NCBI GenBank assembly: GCA_025200525.1
Contig: CM045770.1
Location: 136,614,200-136,678,199 of the forward strand
Source: Camellia lanceoleosa
Taxonomy: Eukaryota > Streptophyta > Magnoliopsida > Ericales > Theaceae
Direction of reading: 5' to 3'
DNA length: 64,000 nt
Part shown: in pieces, positions 55,950 to 64,000 of the stretch
Layout of the letters: each line of letters opens with the position of its first letter
How positions within the stretch are numbered: the first letter of the stretch is position 1
The notes under the pieces: generated by a model
The model's input: the letters and a program-made list of their open reading frames with translations, nothing else
Databases searched by the model: none
Told to the model about the DNA's origin: nothing
Program-made: the position numbers and the translations under genes

Positions 55950-58469
55950 ATTGCATAAGATGTACCGATGAACTTGTACCCAAGAAGTATTATCAAGATA
56001 AAAGCTTGTGTTTTCACCAGTAGCATGACCCAAATTATCAGCACCACTATAGTTCCTCACGGGTCGACTAGATTTGGTTTCCACATCACTGAGATATTGT
56101 GCACAAAAATTCATGCATTCTTCCATAAGATATCCTTTAGCAATTGATCATACGGGCGAGCTCTATTACGCGTATTGCTTCAAAGTAAGAAGATACCTCT
56201 CAATTGGATACATCCATCGAAAAATCGCTCCACCCAATAAGGCTTCATCACTAGATGTATAGGCAAGTGCTCCATTATATCAAAAAACTTCGAGGAAATA
56301 TTTTCTCTAGATGACAAAGTGTTACTGATACGATCTTTAATATATTGCAAATCCGTCATACGATTCACTTTCGAACACAATTGTCTAAAGAAATTGCTCA
56401 ATTCAATCAAGGGTTCAATTACATTCTTGATGTGATCTGCGAATAGCCAATGGAATAAGTTGTTGCATCAAAATATGACTATTGTGGCTCTTAAGACCCC
56501 CAATGCTTCTATCATGTAAGCGCACACGACGTGATATATTGGATGAATACCCATCGGGAACTCTTACTTCCTTCAACACTTTCAAGAACAAATCTTTCTC
56601 ATCCTTGGTCATCGTGAATTGTGCTGGTGGTAAATAGGCTTTATTCGACCCTCTTAACTACAAATGTAGGGGTTTTCTAATATTCATATCTTGTAAATCA
56701 CGCCGAGCATTAACACCATCCTTCGATTTTCCTGCAACCCCTAATATTGTCCACAACACATTGTCACAAACATTCTTCTCTATATGCATCACATCGAGGT
56801 TGTGTCTTATTAGATTGTGCTCCCAATATGGCAATTCATAAAAGATACTCTTTTTCTTCCAACTATGGGTGCGATGTCCAACTTTCTCCTTCTCTACATC
56901 TCCTATGCCTCTCCTTAAGGTCATCCCTATTGTATTGGGTTAAAATACCCTCGATTCTAATTGTAGCAACATCTCGTTCAAACAACAATTTTGGTTTGAG
57001 TCGACTTCCGACTACCATCAAATGATACTTTATCCTTCCGAAATTTATGGCGATGGGTAAAAATCTGCGATGACCCAAGTATGATTGTTTCCTACTATGC
57101 TTCAACCAACACGATGTAGTTTCCTTATTGCAACAAGGACATGCATATTCGCCTTTAGTGCTCCATCACGACAAGTTTGCGTATGCGGGAAAATCACTAA
57201 TTGTCCACAAGAAAGTGCATGCATTTGAAACATTTGATTTGTTGATGCATCAAATGTTGACACACCCTCATTCCATAGTTCTTTCAACTCCTCAATCAGC
57301 GGTTGCATATACACATCAATCTTGTCACCAGTCCTTTTTGGGTCAATAAGCACGGATAAAATTAGAAATGGTTGCTTCATGCACATCCATGGCGGCAAGT
57401 TGTATGGAATGAGCACAACAGCCAAGTGCTATGAACTATGTTCATCGTCCGAATGGGTTAAAACCATCGATGCTAAGCCAAGCCTTACACTTCGCAATCA
57501 TTACTAAAGTCAATATTCCACGGTCAAAATCTTTCCATGCAAAGTCGGCGGGATGCTGAAGACACCATTATCAGTTCGTTCCTCTGCATACCATCTCATT
57601 AACTTGGCCGTCTTAGATGACATAAACAACCTCTGCAACCTTGACTTTAAAGGAAAATACCTCATCTGTTTTCCAGCTATTTGTTTGCCACCTGTGTTAG
57701 GACCATTTGAACCACCATCACCATTTGATTTCCATCTACAAGCTGTGCATATGACACATTTATCAAGATTGGCGTCCTCGTTTGAAACAACATGCAACCT
57801 GTTGGGACATGCATCCCACGTCTCATACGTGAAGCCCAAATCATGTGACCTTTTGAGCTTTATAATATTCCGAGTTTCACACCTAACGGAACGCCTCATT
57901 CAATAACTCAAGCAACATGTCAACAGACTTGTTCGTCCTAATCGATACACCTTCAAATGTAGAAGTCGAACAATGAATGACAAAGATGTGAACTTCTGAC
58001 AACCCGGATACAATTCACTTTGTGCATCTTGAAGAAGTTTGAAATACTTTGCAGTCTCTACATTTGGACCGAGGTGGGGTTCAGATGCATGGGGATCAGG
58101 CCCTTGTGGTTCATCACCCTCAACACTTGTACCGACATGTGGATTTCCCATAGCCCCTTGTATCATTCCAATCATATCATCTCCAATGTCTAAATTAGCT
58201 AATGTTTCATTCTCTCGATTACCATGCAGAGATATGTAAGATTCCCCATGATTAATCCAATGTTTGTATTTTTTAAAAAAACCATTCAAAATCAGATGCT
58301 CCCGTACACCATCTCGTACAAAATAGTATCGATTCTCACACTTCCTACACGGACAACTGATCATCGAACCTTCAACCCTATTGGTGTAGGCAAACACAAG
58401 GAATGCATCAATCCCATTAATGTATTCACTCGACATCCTATTTGGCAAATCAATCCAACTCTTATCCAT
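55950..58469 (-). pseudogene. CACTA transposase (TNP2-like), decayed
   Basis: It starts at ATG 58469 (M-D-K-S-W-I-D-L-P-N-R), the usual opening of the transposase-associated domain, which runs to a C-P-C-R-K-C cysteine motif and H-L-I-L-N-G-F near 58290. The transposase core follows in several frames: C-V-I-C-T-A-C-R-W-K, R-Y-F-P-L-K-S-R-L-Q-R-L-F (57720-57600), P-P-W-M-C-M-K-Q-P-F and L-W-N-E-G-V (57400-57250), H-N-L-I-R-H-N-L-D-V-M-H-I-E-K-N-V (about 56820-56760). A DUF4218-like segment (56410-55960; Y-L-S-D-V-E-T-K, W-V-Q-V-H-R-Y) ends at the gypsy junction. There are at least five frameshifts or stops, and the end of the protein is missing. The product would bind the subterminal repeats and cut the TIRs. 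Confidence 0.88.
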
Positions 58470-59215
58470 CATCTGTACACATCCACAAAAATATCTCACC
58501 AAAGTAACTCTAAATATAATATCTACGCAAACCAAGTAAATGATAGCATTCCTCTCCGCAACTAAATAAATTGTCATATTAAACGTCAAAAAATACAAAA
58601 ATAAAAAAAAATAAAAAAACCTAATAAACAGAATAAATAAGTGAAAATAAAAATAAACCCTAATATTTTGATTGGTTTTCAATTTATACCATTTACTTAT
58701 TTTCGTCAACTAAACCCGACAAAAAAAATAAAAATAAAAACTAGTTATTAAACTAAACGAAATGTCTAAAATTCCTATTTAGGATGAACTCCTATTTTTT
58801 TTAGATTGAAAAAAAGTAATAAAAAATTAATTAAATCCTATTTAAGGTTTAAATTAATTAAATCTTATTTAAGGTTAAAAAAATTAATGAAATGTCTAAA
58901 ATTTCTATTTAAGGTAAAAATCCTTTTTTTTTTTCTATTTTTTTTTTCTCTTAAATATTTTTATGACTTATTTAAACATTTTCAATTTAAATTTGTAATC
59001 GAACCATTGCATGTGTATGATATCAAAAACACAAAAAAAGAAAAAGAAATTCTATCCCCCTTTTTTACGAATCACTCATAAAATTATGATTTTAAATACA
59101 ATATAAGTGATTGATGCATTAAGATTAAGTTATTTAAGATTATTTTAAATACAATAAACAGATTTATAAAAAAAAAATTAAGATTTAAATACAATAAACA
59201 AATTTCAGATTAAGA
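58470..59215 (-). other. CACTA 5' leader region, AT-rich
   Basis: The 0.75 kb upstream of the transposase ATG has poly-A/T tracts and repeated TAAATCCTATTTAAGG-like words (58838-58915). An upstream exon or intron may lie here; nothing definite can be read. Confidence 0.4.
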
Positions 59216-59529
59216 TTAACTGATTTATATATAGATGATTTATATATATATAGACCGATTTATATATATACGATTTATATACTGATATATATACAGATTT
59301 ATATATATGGACAGATTTATATATAAATTTATATATGGACAGATTTATATATATAGGTTTACATATACAGATTTATATATATACAGATTTAACTGATTTA
59401 TATATATGGACCGATTTATATACAGATTTATATATATACAGATATATGGACAAAATAATATACAGATTTACCTATATATATGGACAGATTTATACAGATT
59501 CATCTATATATATATATATATATACGGAG

Positions 59530-59562
<33 letters not shown>
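59216..59562. repeat. ATA-rich minisatellite followed by (GA)n
   Basis: Units around ACAGATTTATATATA(TGG) are repeated about fifteen times from 59216 to 59520. An (AT)n run and then a clean (GA)n run at 59528-59562 follow. The Tyr/Ile-rich frames across it are read-through of the repeat. Confidence 0.85.
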
Positions 59563-59564
<2 letters not shown>

Positions 59565-59734
59565 TCGCCGAACTGTCATGCCGCCAAGACCACCGCCGCT
59601 TGCTTTCGCCGTCAGCCGAGCACCACAACCCGTGAGTCTGCTTTGAGAAATTTGGGGATGAAGTTAGGGATTTGGGATGAAGGATCGAGCAGGACAGGTA
59701 GAAGAGGGGCGGGGGTTATTTTATTTTCACTTTT

Positions 59735-60052
59735 TGCGACGGTAGGTTGTAGACCGTCGCAAATAGTAGCCATTAGCTCGTAAAACGGCGCCGTTTGGAT
59801 AATATTTTTTGCGACGGCAAACTTCCGTCGCAAAAGAGCCACGTTTCCGTCGCAAATGAGCCACTCTCTAAAAAAAAAAGATTTTTTGCGACGGGTTTTT
59901 TTTGCCGTCGCTAATACTTACCCATTTTCGACCCCTCCGCGTATTTTTATTGCCAACGGGAAAGCGCCGTCGCTAAATGACATTATTGGCGACGGGAAAA
60001 TGTACCATCGCAAAAAACCGTTTTTAGCGACGGGAGGCGCCCGTCGCTAATT
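59735..60052. promoter_or_regulatory. CACTA subterminal array of GCGACGG / CCGTCGC motifs
   Basis: About twelve copies lie in 315 bases in both orientations, for example TTTTTGCGACGGC, CCGTCGCAAA, GCGACGGG and GCCGTCGCTAA. Several form head-to-head pairs able to fold into short hairpins, such as at 59806-59832. A palindrome, AAACGGCGCCGTTT, sits at about 59782-59796. In En/Spm such repeats near the TIR are the binding sites of the element's own protein. Confidence 0.8.
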
Positions 60053-60072
60053 CCTCCGTGGTTTTTCCTCTG

Positions 60073-60085
60073 TTTTCTTGTAGTT
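60073..60085 (-). repeat. Terminal inverted repeat end of the CACTA element
   Basis: TTTTCTTGTAGTT on the plus strand; its inverse, AACTACAAGAAAA, differs from the common CACTACAAGAAAA at the first two bases. The neighbouring sequence (TTGTTTCATC) gives no partner for a target duplication. Confidence 0.6.
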
Positions 60086-60344
60086 TTGTTTCATCTTTAG
60101 GAGGGAGCTTGGTGCTCTTATTGTACTAGAGTTAGATTTAACCCGCTATAAAAATAATTATATTGTATTTTGCATTTTTTTCATTTGTACAAAAATAAAT
60201 ATAAAAAAACTTTATTAAAAAAATATATATATACAAAGAAATTGACTAAAATAACCTAACAACAACTCATATTAAATAGAGAATATGAATATCCATGCGT
60301 CATTTAAAATATGTGGATCATATTCATAATTTATTTTTCACAAT
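60086..60344. other. AT-rich stretch with no recognised element
   Basis: Short, AT-rich, no ORF; it separates the CACTA end from the direct-repeat copy that follows. Confidence 0.5.
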
Positions 60345-60757
60345 TCGCTTGTTTTTCAAGCTAAAATCTCTGAATAATTCTTTTTGTATTTCTATTTTTT
60401 TTCCCCCATATACTTAAAGAATTATGTTGTGATTTGTTTTAAAGAAGAAAATAACAAAAACAAAAAAAAAATTGAGGACCTAATATGCAGCTCTCTTCCA
60501 TTGTTATATTTCCTAAACTTTTTAAATATAATTATAGAAGTCTTCGAAGTTTGGTATGTATAATCATATAGATTATGATTCCAATTAGAATAAGGTGTAA
60601 TTCTAGGAATAATAATCACAAAATTTAAGGAAGCAATACTAATAAATTTTGGTAATGATTTAGAGGATTTAAAAATTACCTTAATTTAAATAAATTATAT
60701 TTTGAGCTAATCATAAAATGACATGTGTATTCAAAATGTTATAAAATTCAGAAAAAA
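60345..60757 (+). repeat. Direct repeat copy 1 (~410 bp; copy 2 at 62720-63150)
   Basis: From TTTTTCAAGCTAAAATCTCTG to TTATAAAATTCAGAAAAA the sequence recurs at 62.7 kb with few substitutions and small indels (for instance the A/C-rich tract at 60445-60470 is longer in copy 2). There is no ORF. It is not bounded by TG...CA, so I do not call it an LTR. Confidence 0.85.
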
Positions 60758-61139
60758 AAAAAAAAGGGGTGGTTGGTCGGACATCAACCGTAGAAATTGA
60801 GGGAGAGAGTTTTCTTTCATTATAATATGAAACTAACTTTTTGTCTCATCTTGGATTTCACCAACACAGATAATAAATAAATAAATAAATCAAAACTTTA
60901 ATGTAATAAACTAATCAAGATTAGGTGAAAATAAGATCTTCTCATTTGGTGAAAGGTATAAGTTAATAAATAAATTCCTTAGGTGATTAAAAACATATAA
61001 CTTTGATTTTAGGGAGATTTACTAATAAATCCCAAATGTTAAACGTATGAACCAATTGGTCCTAATTTTTTTTCTAATAAATCGTTTAGTCCTTGGATAT
61101 TTTGAGGGACCTTAATGCCCTCATTTAGATATTATTAGA

Positions 61140-61515
61140 TGCATGCTCTTTATGAGGGTGTGTCACGTACCACATACAATATGTCACGTGACACACACAA
61201 TGGGTGCCACACATCAACAAAGTACACTAAGGCTCTTTATGAGAGTGTGTCACGTGACACATAATATGTCACATGACATGCACAATGGGTGTCACACATC
61301 AACAAAATAGACTAAGGCTCTTTATGCTTTTTGCCTTGGAACGTCACATGACACACACAATGGGTGTCACACATCAACAAAGTACACTAAGGCTTTTTAT
61401 GTTTTTTGCCTTAGAATGATGTATGTCACGCTACACACAATGGGTGCCACACGCCAACAAAATACACTAAGGCTCTTTATGCTTTTTGACTTGGAATGAT
61501 GTATGTCACGCGACA
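61140..61515. repeat. Tandem repeat rich in TGTCACGTGACA palindromes
   Basis: About five units of 70-95 bases share ACACAATGGGTGYCACAC, CAACAAARTASACTAAGGCT and TTTATG words. Each has one or more GTCACGTGAC or GTCACATGAC palindromes built on CACGTG or CACATG. Some units contain an extra GCCTTRGAA piece. No coding potential. Confidence 0.8.
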
Positions 61516-62516
61516 CACACACAGAAGGGTATAATTGACCACTCAATGTTACTAAATAAAGGAAATAGGATCAACTGGTAAGATATTTTCCCACCAATAG
61601 GACTAATCAGAACAATAGAAATAACCTTAAGACCAATCGGTAAAACTGTTTGTGAGATAGGATTTATTGGTAAATATCCCTTGATTTTATGGTATGTATC
61701 ATAAATTCATCATTCATAAGCCTCATAATTTGGTGTCACACACACCACAAATATTCACAATCTTCTTATGATGATTTATATATATATATAATCAAGACAT
61801 GGACTAAATCAATTGAGTCCAATATGAGTAAGGTTCAATAATCTCAAGTGGCTATCTAATTTGGGATTCAAGCAAAAATAAACCAAATGGACCCAAAGTG
61901 GTCCCCACCATTCACATAATTAGTTACACAAACTCAAATTAAATTAATTTTAAATCATGACTCTCGAATTAAATTTTCACCTATAAACCAAACATGACTC
62001 ACAGATATATCAAACTACACCCAACAAACTTTATCTCAAGTCATGGTCCAACACTTAAAATAAACATAAAATCAAAATTGGATCATAAAAATTCTGTTGC
62101 GTCAATTTCTCAAACACCGATAAGTCTATGAATTTTATAAATTAAATATTCATCCTTTCATTCTAAAAATTTTGCCCAATATACTAGCTTCAAATGGAAA
62201 CATCATATAATTTTTTTTTATAAGTTTCTAAATTGTGAAACTATTTTTAAAAGTTCATAGAATTAGAATCTAAATAAAAAGTTTAATTAGTTATTTATTT
62301 ATTTTTCATTGTCATTACAAATCACATGAAATAATTCATATTTTAAATAAATTTCGAATGTGTATTTATAATTTATCCATTTATTTAACTACCTAAAAAA
62401 AATAACTCAACATATTTTATCTATAACTTTTTTTTTTTTTTTTTGTGTACATATAATTAACACATAAGCCATTTCATGGTATTAGAAAGGATTTGGGCAT
62501 TTTTAAGTTTTTATTT
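61516..62516. other. AT-rich stretch with no recognised element
   Basis: (TA)n near 61769-61780 and a T-tract near 62430-62445. No ORF or element ends are supported. Together with the 60758-61139 stretch, which is likewise featureless, it forms the spacer between the two direct-repeat copies. Confidence 0.45.
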
Positions 62517-62695
62517 AATTTGAGAGAACGTTTGGATTTAGTAGGTCTATTTTAGAATCGATTTCGATGATTTGAACCGTTCATTTTTTAAAACTCTTTA
62601 ATTAAAATATTTATATAAAAAATTAAGATAATTGAATATCAGTAGCTATATATTTAAAACACCTTTGTTTCAAAAAAATAGACGACAAATAATTC
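62517..62695. mobile_element. Half copy of the fold-back MITE seen at 23951-24304
   Basis: TTGAGAGAACGTTTGGATTTAG, CGATTTCGATGATTTGAACCG, TTCATTTTTTAAAACTC and ATAAAAAATTAAGAT-like words match the left arm of the 23951 element in order. The right arm is absent; the copy is cut where direct-repeat copy 2 begins. Confidence 0.65.
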
Positions 62696-62719
62696 TTTAC
62701 CAAGCTAAAATAGACGACA

Positions 62720-63150
62720 TATTTGTTTCAAGCTAAAATCTCTGAATAATTCTTTTTGTACTTCTATTTTTTTTCCTATATACTTAAAGAATTATGTAGT
62801 GATTGTGTTTTAAAGACAAAAAAACAAAAAAAAAACAAAAAACAAAAAACAAAAACAAAACAAAACAAAAATTGAGGACCTAATATGCAGCTCTATTCCG
62901 TTGTTATATTTCCTAAACTTTTTAAGTATAATTATAGAAGTCTTTGAAGTTTGGTATGTATAATCATATAGATTATGATTCCAATTAGAATAAAGTAATT
63001 CTAGGAATAATAATCACAAATTTAAGGAAGCAATACTAATAAATTTTGGTAATGATTTAGAGGATTTAAAAATTACCTTAATTTATATAAATTATATTTC
63101 GAGCTAATCATAGAATGACATATGTATTTTAAGTGTTATAAAATTCAGAA
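62720..63150 (+). repeat. Direct repeat copy 2
   Basis: It is nearly the same sequence as 60345-60757 in the same orientation, starting around TTTCAAGCTAAAATCTCTG and including ATTGAGGACCTAATATGCAG and GTTTGGTATGTATAATCATA. A small duplication of CAAGCTAAAAT precedes it (62700 and 62729). Confidence 0.85.
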
Positions 63151-63212
63151 AAATTTAGAAAATTAGAGTGAGACTTTCAACTTCAAAGAGGCTACAACAT
63201 TTTTACTTATAT

Positions 63213-63215
<3 letters not shown>

Positions 63216-63256
<41 letters not shown>
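63216..63256. repeat. (AAT)n microsatellite
   Basis: About thirteen perfect AAT units. Confidence 0.95.
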
Positions 63257-63257
<1 letters not shown>

Positions 63258-64000
63258 TGATTTTATCATCTACCAATACTCTATTAATTTAATTATTTAC
63301 ACAAATGATTTGTTCGATAAATTTTACAAAATAAATGATTTGCATATAGAGATAACATGAATTGCGTTGTGATAGAACTATATCACCCGTGCTATGCACA
63401 GGGATAAAATAATATATAATTTATTAAAAACACGATAATTATATTTAAATTTTTTATAATTTGTCTCTCGTAAATAAAATTTTATATATAAGTTTAAGTG
63501 GTTTGTTTCAAATATTTCTTTATTATAACATATAGTATAGATAAATTAAAATTGTTGTATTAACAATTAATAATTAAAATTATGCATTGTTATAAATAAA
63601 TAAAAAAAATGACATAATTCTAATATTTCACTATTTTAGAATAAAAATATGTGAATTTTAAAAATTTGTCATATTGATTCTTGAAAGGGAAATAATTAAA
63701 TACATTTTAAAAACTTAATGAGTCAGAAATAATCATCGTACAAAATAAAATTTCTAAATGTTCTACCATATAATAATAAAATTGGTTGAATACATAACAA
63801 TTAATATCTAGCCATTTTAATTTTTTATATAAATATTTTACCTAATAAGTCATAAAATAAGAATCATTCAAATTATGGAAATTATGATAGACTCCACGGA
63901 TCACACCACCCTCCATATTGTACCACTTTATAGTTTCGTTGCCTTTTGGTGACACCACTACCACCTTTTACCTAATTCTCTTTCAAAACATAGTTTTTGC
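63257..64000. other. AT-rich stretch to the end of the window
   Basis: No ORF, terminal repeat or RNA gene is supported. The last 100 bases become less AT-rich (GATCACACCACCCTCC...), which could be the start of another element beyond the window. Confidence 0.45.

Larger units (their letters stand above)
55940..60085 (-). mobile_element. CACTA (En/Spm-type) transposon, truncated at its 3' end
   Basis: The right end (5' end of the minus-strand element) reads ...TTTTCTTGTAGTT near 60085, the inverse of a CACTACAAGAAAA-type TIR with a last-base change. A GCGACGG subterminal array, a leader and a TNP2-like transposase follow on the minus strand. At about 55940 the transposase runs into gypsy integrase. 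The opposite TIR was not found in the window, so the 3' end is lost or displaced. Confidence 0.82.

Noticed and set aside
59335..59783. Tyr/Ile-rich frames of 103 and 125 residues
   Set aside because: Read-through of the ATATAC minisatellite and the (GA)n run.
60345..63150. LTR retrotransposon with 410-bp LTRs
   Set aside because: Copies lack TG...CA ends, and no primer site or polypurine tract lies inside; the spacer is featureless apart from the CACGTG repeat.

Overview
This window looks like nuclear DNA from a eudicot plant. It is AT-rich, full of microsatellites, and built almost entirely from transposable elements. The lineages seen are Ty3/gypsy elements with an initiator-Met-tRNA primer site, a Ty1/copia element, CACTA, Mutator-like (MULE) and hAT-type DNA transposons, fold-back MITEs, and an old plant pararetrovirus insertion. 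I found no convincing host gene, tRNA, rRNA or CRISPR array. The species cannot be named from the sequence. Intron-containing genes with GT...AG borders and plant-type LTR promoters rule out a prokaryote.

Layout. 1-540 is a C-rich simple repeat. 1.1-8.1 kb holds a short CACTA-like element, a two-copy tandem repeat with an inverted partner, a 2.1-kb gypsy-type LTR (4549-6648) and a clean hAT-type MITE (7277-7747). 8.9-14.9 kb is a cluster of LTR pieces in both orientations from a family whose LTRs begin TGTARACACC. 16.3-19.4 kb is the 3' end of a gypsy element: an integrase tail, a polypurine tract and a 2.27-kb LTR. 19.5-24.3 kb is non-coding DNA with several MITEs and a poly-G tract.

24.5-34.4 kb is the most informative region. 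A pair of roughly 230-bp inverted repeats encloses a complete 7455-bp MULE (26407-33861) with nearly identical 161-163-bp TIRs and a 9-bp target duplication (8 of 9 bases match). The MULE carries two convergent genes. One is a FAR1/FHY3-type transposase with its DDE and SWIM residues intact but two in-frame stop codons. The other is a small, apparently intact two-exon gene for a GRF-type zinc finger, coiled-coil and transmembrane protein, which sits where mudrB sits in MuDR.

34.4-38.4 kb is a minus-strand solo LTR split by a plus-strand solo LTR of the same family, with a TTATA target duplication. 39.4-47.1 kb is a copia element (target duplication TTTGT) that has lost most of gag and all of RT and contains another LTR. 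47.1-49.2 kb is a decayed endogenous caulimovirid fragment. 49.2-55.9 kb is a gypsy chain reading, on the minus strand, integrase, polypurine tract, LTR, primer site, gag, protease, RT, then a foreign LTR fragment. 55.9-60.1 kb is a truncated CACTA element with a decayed TNP2-type transposase and a GCGACGG subterminal array. 60.1-64 kb holds a 0.4-kb direct duplication around a tandem repeat rich in CACGTG palindromes.

A theme runs through the LTRs. In several distinct LTR groups the segment upstream of the TATA-like box holds an array of 8-16-bp palindromes. The core differs by group (CTCGAG, CACGTG/GCGCAC or GGCCGGCC) but the position is similar. Boundaries quoted to the base rest on matching repeats by eye; those marked approximate do not.
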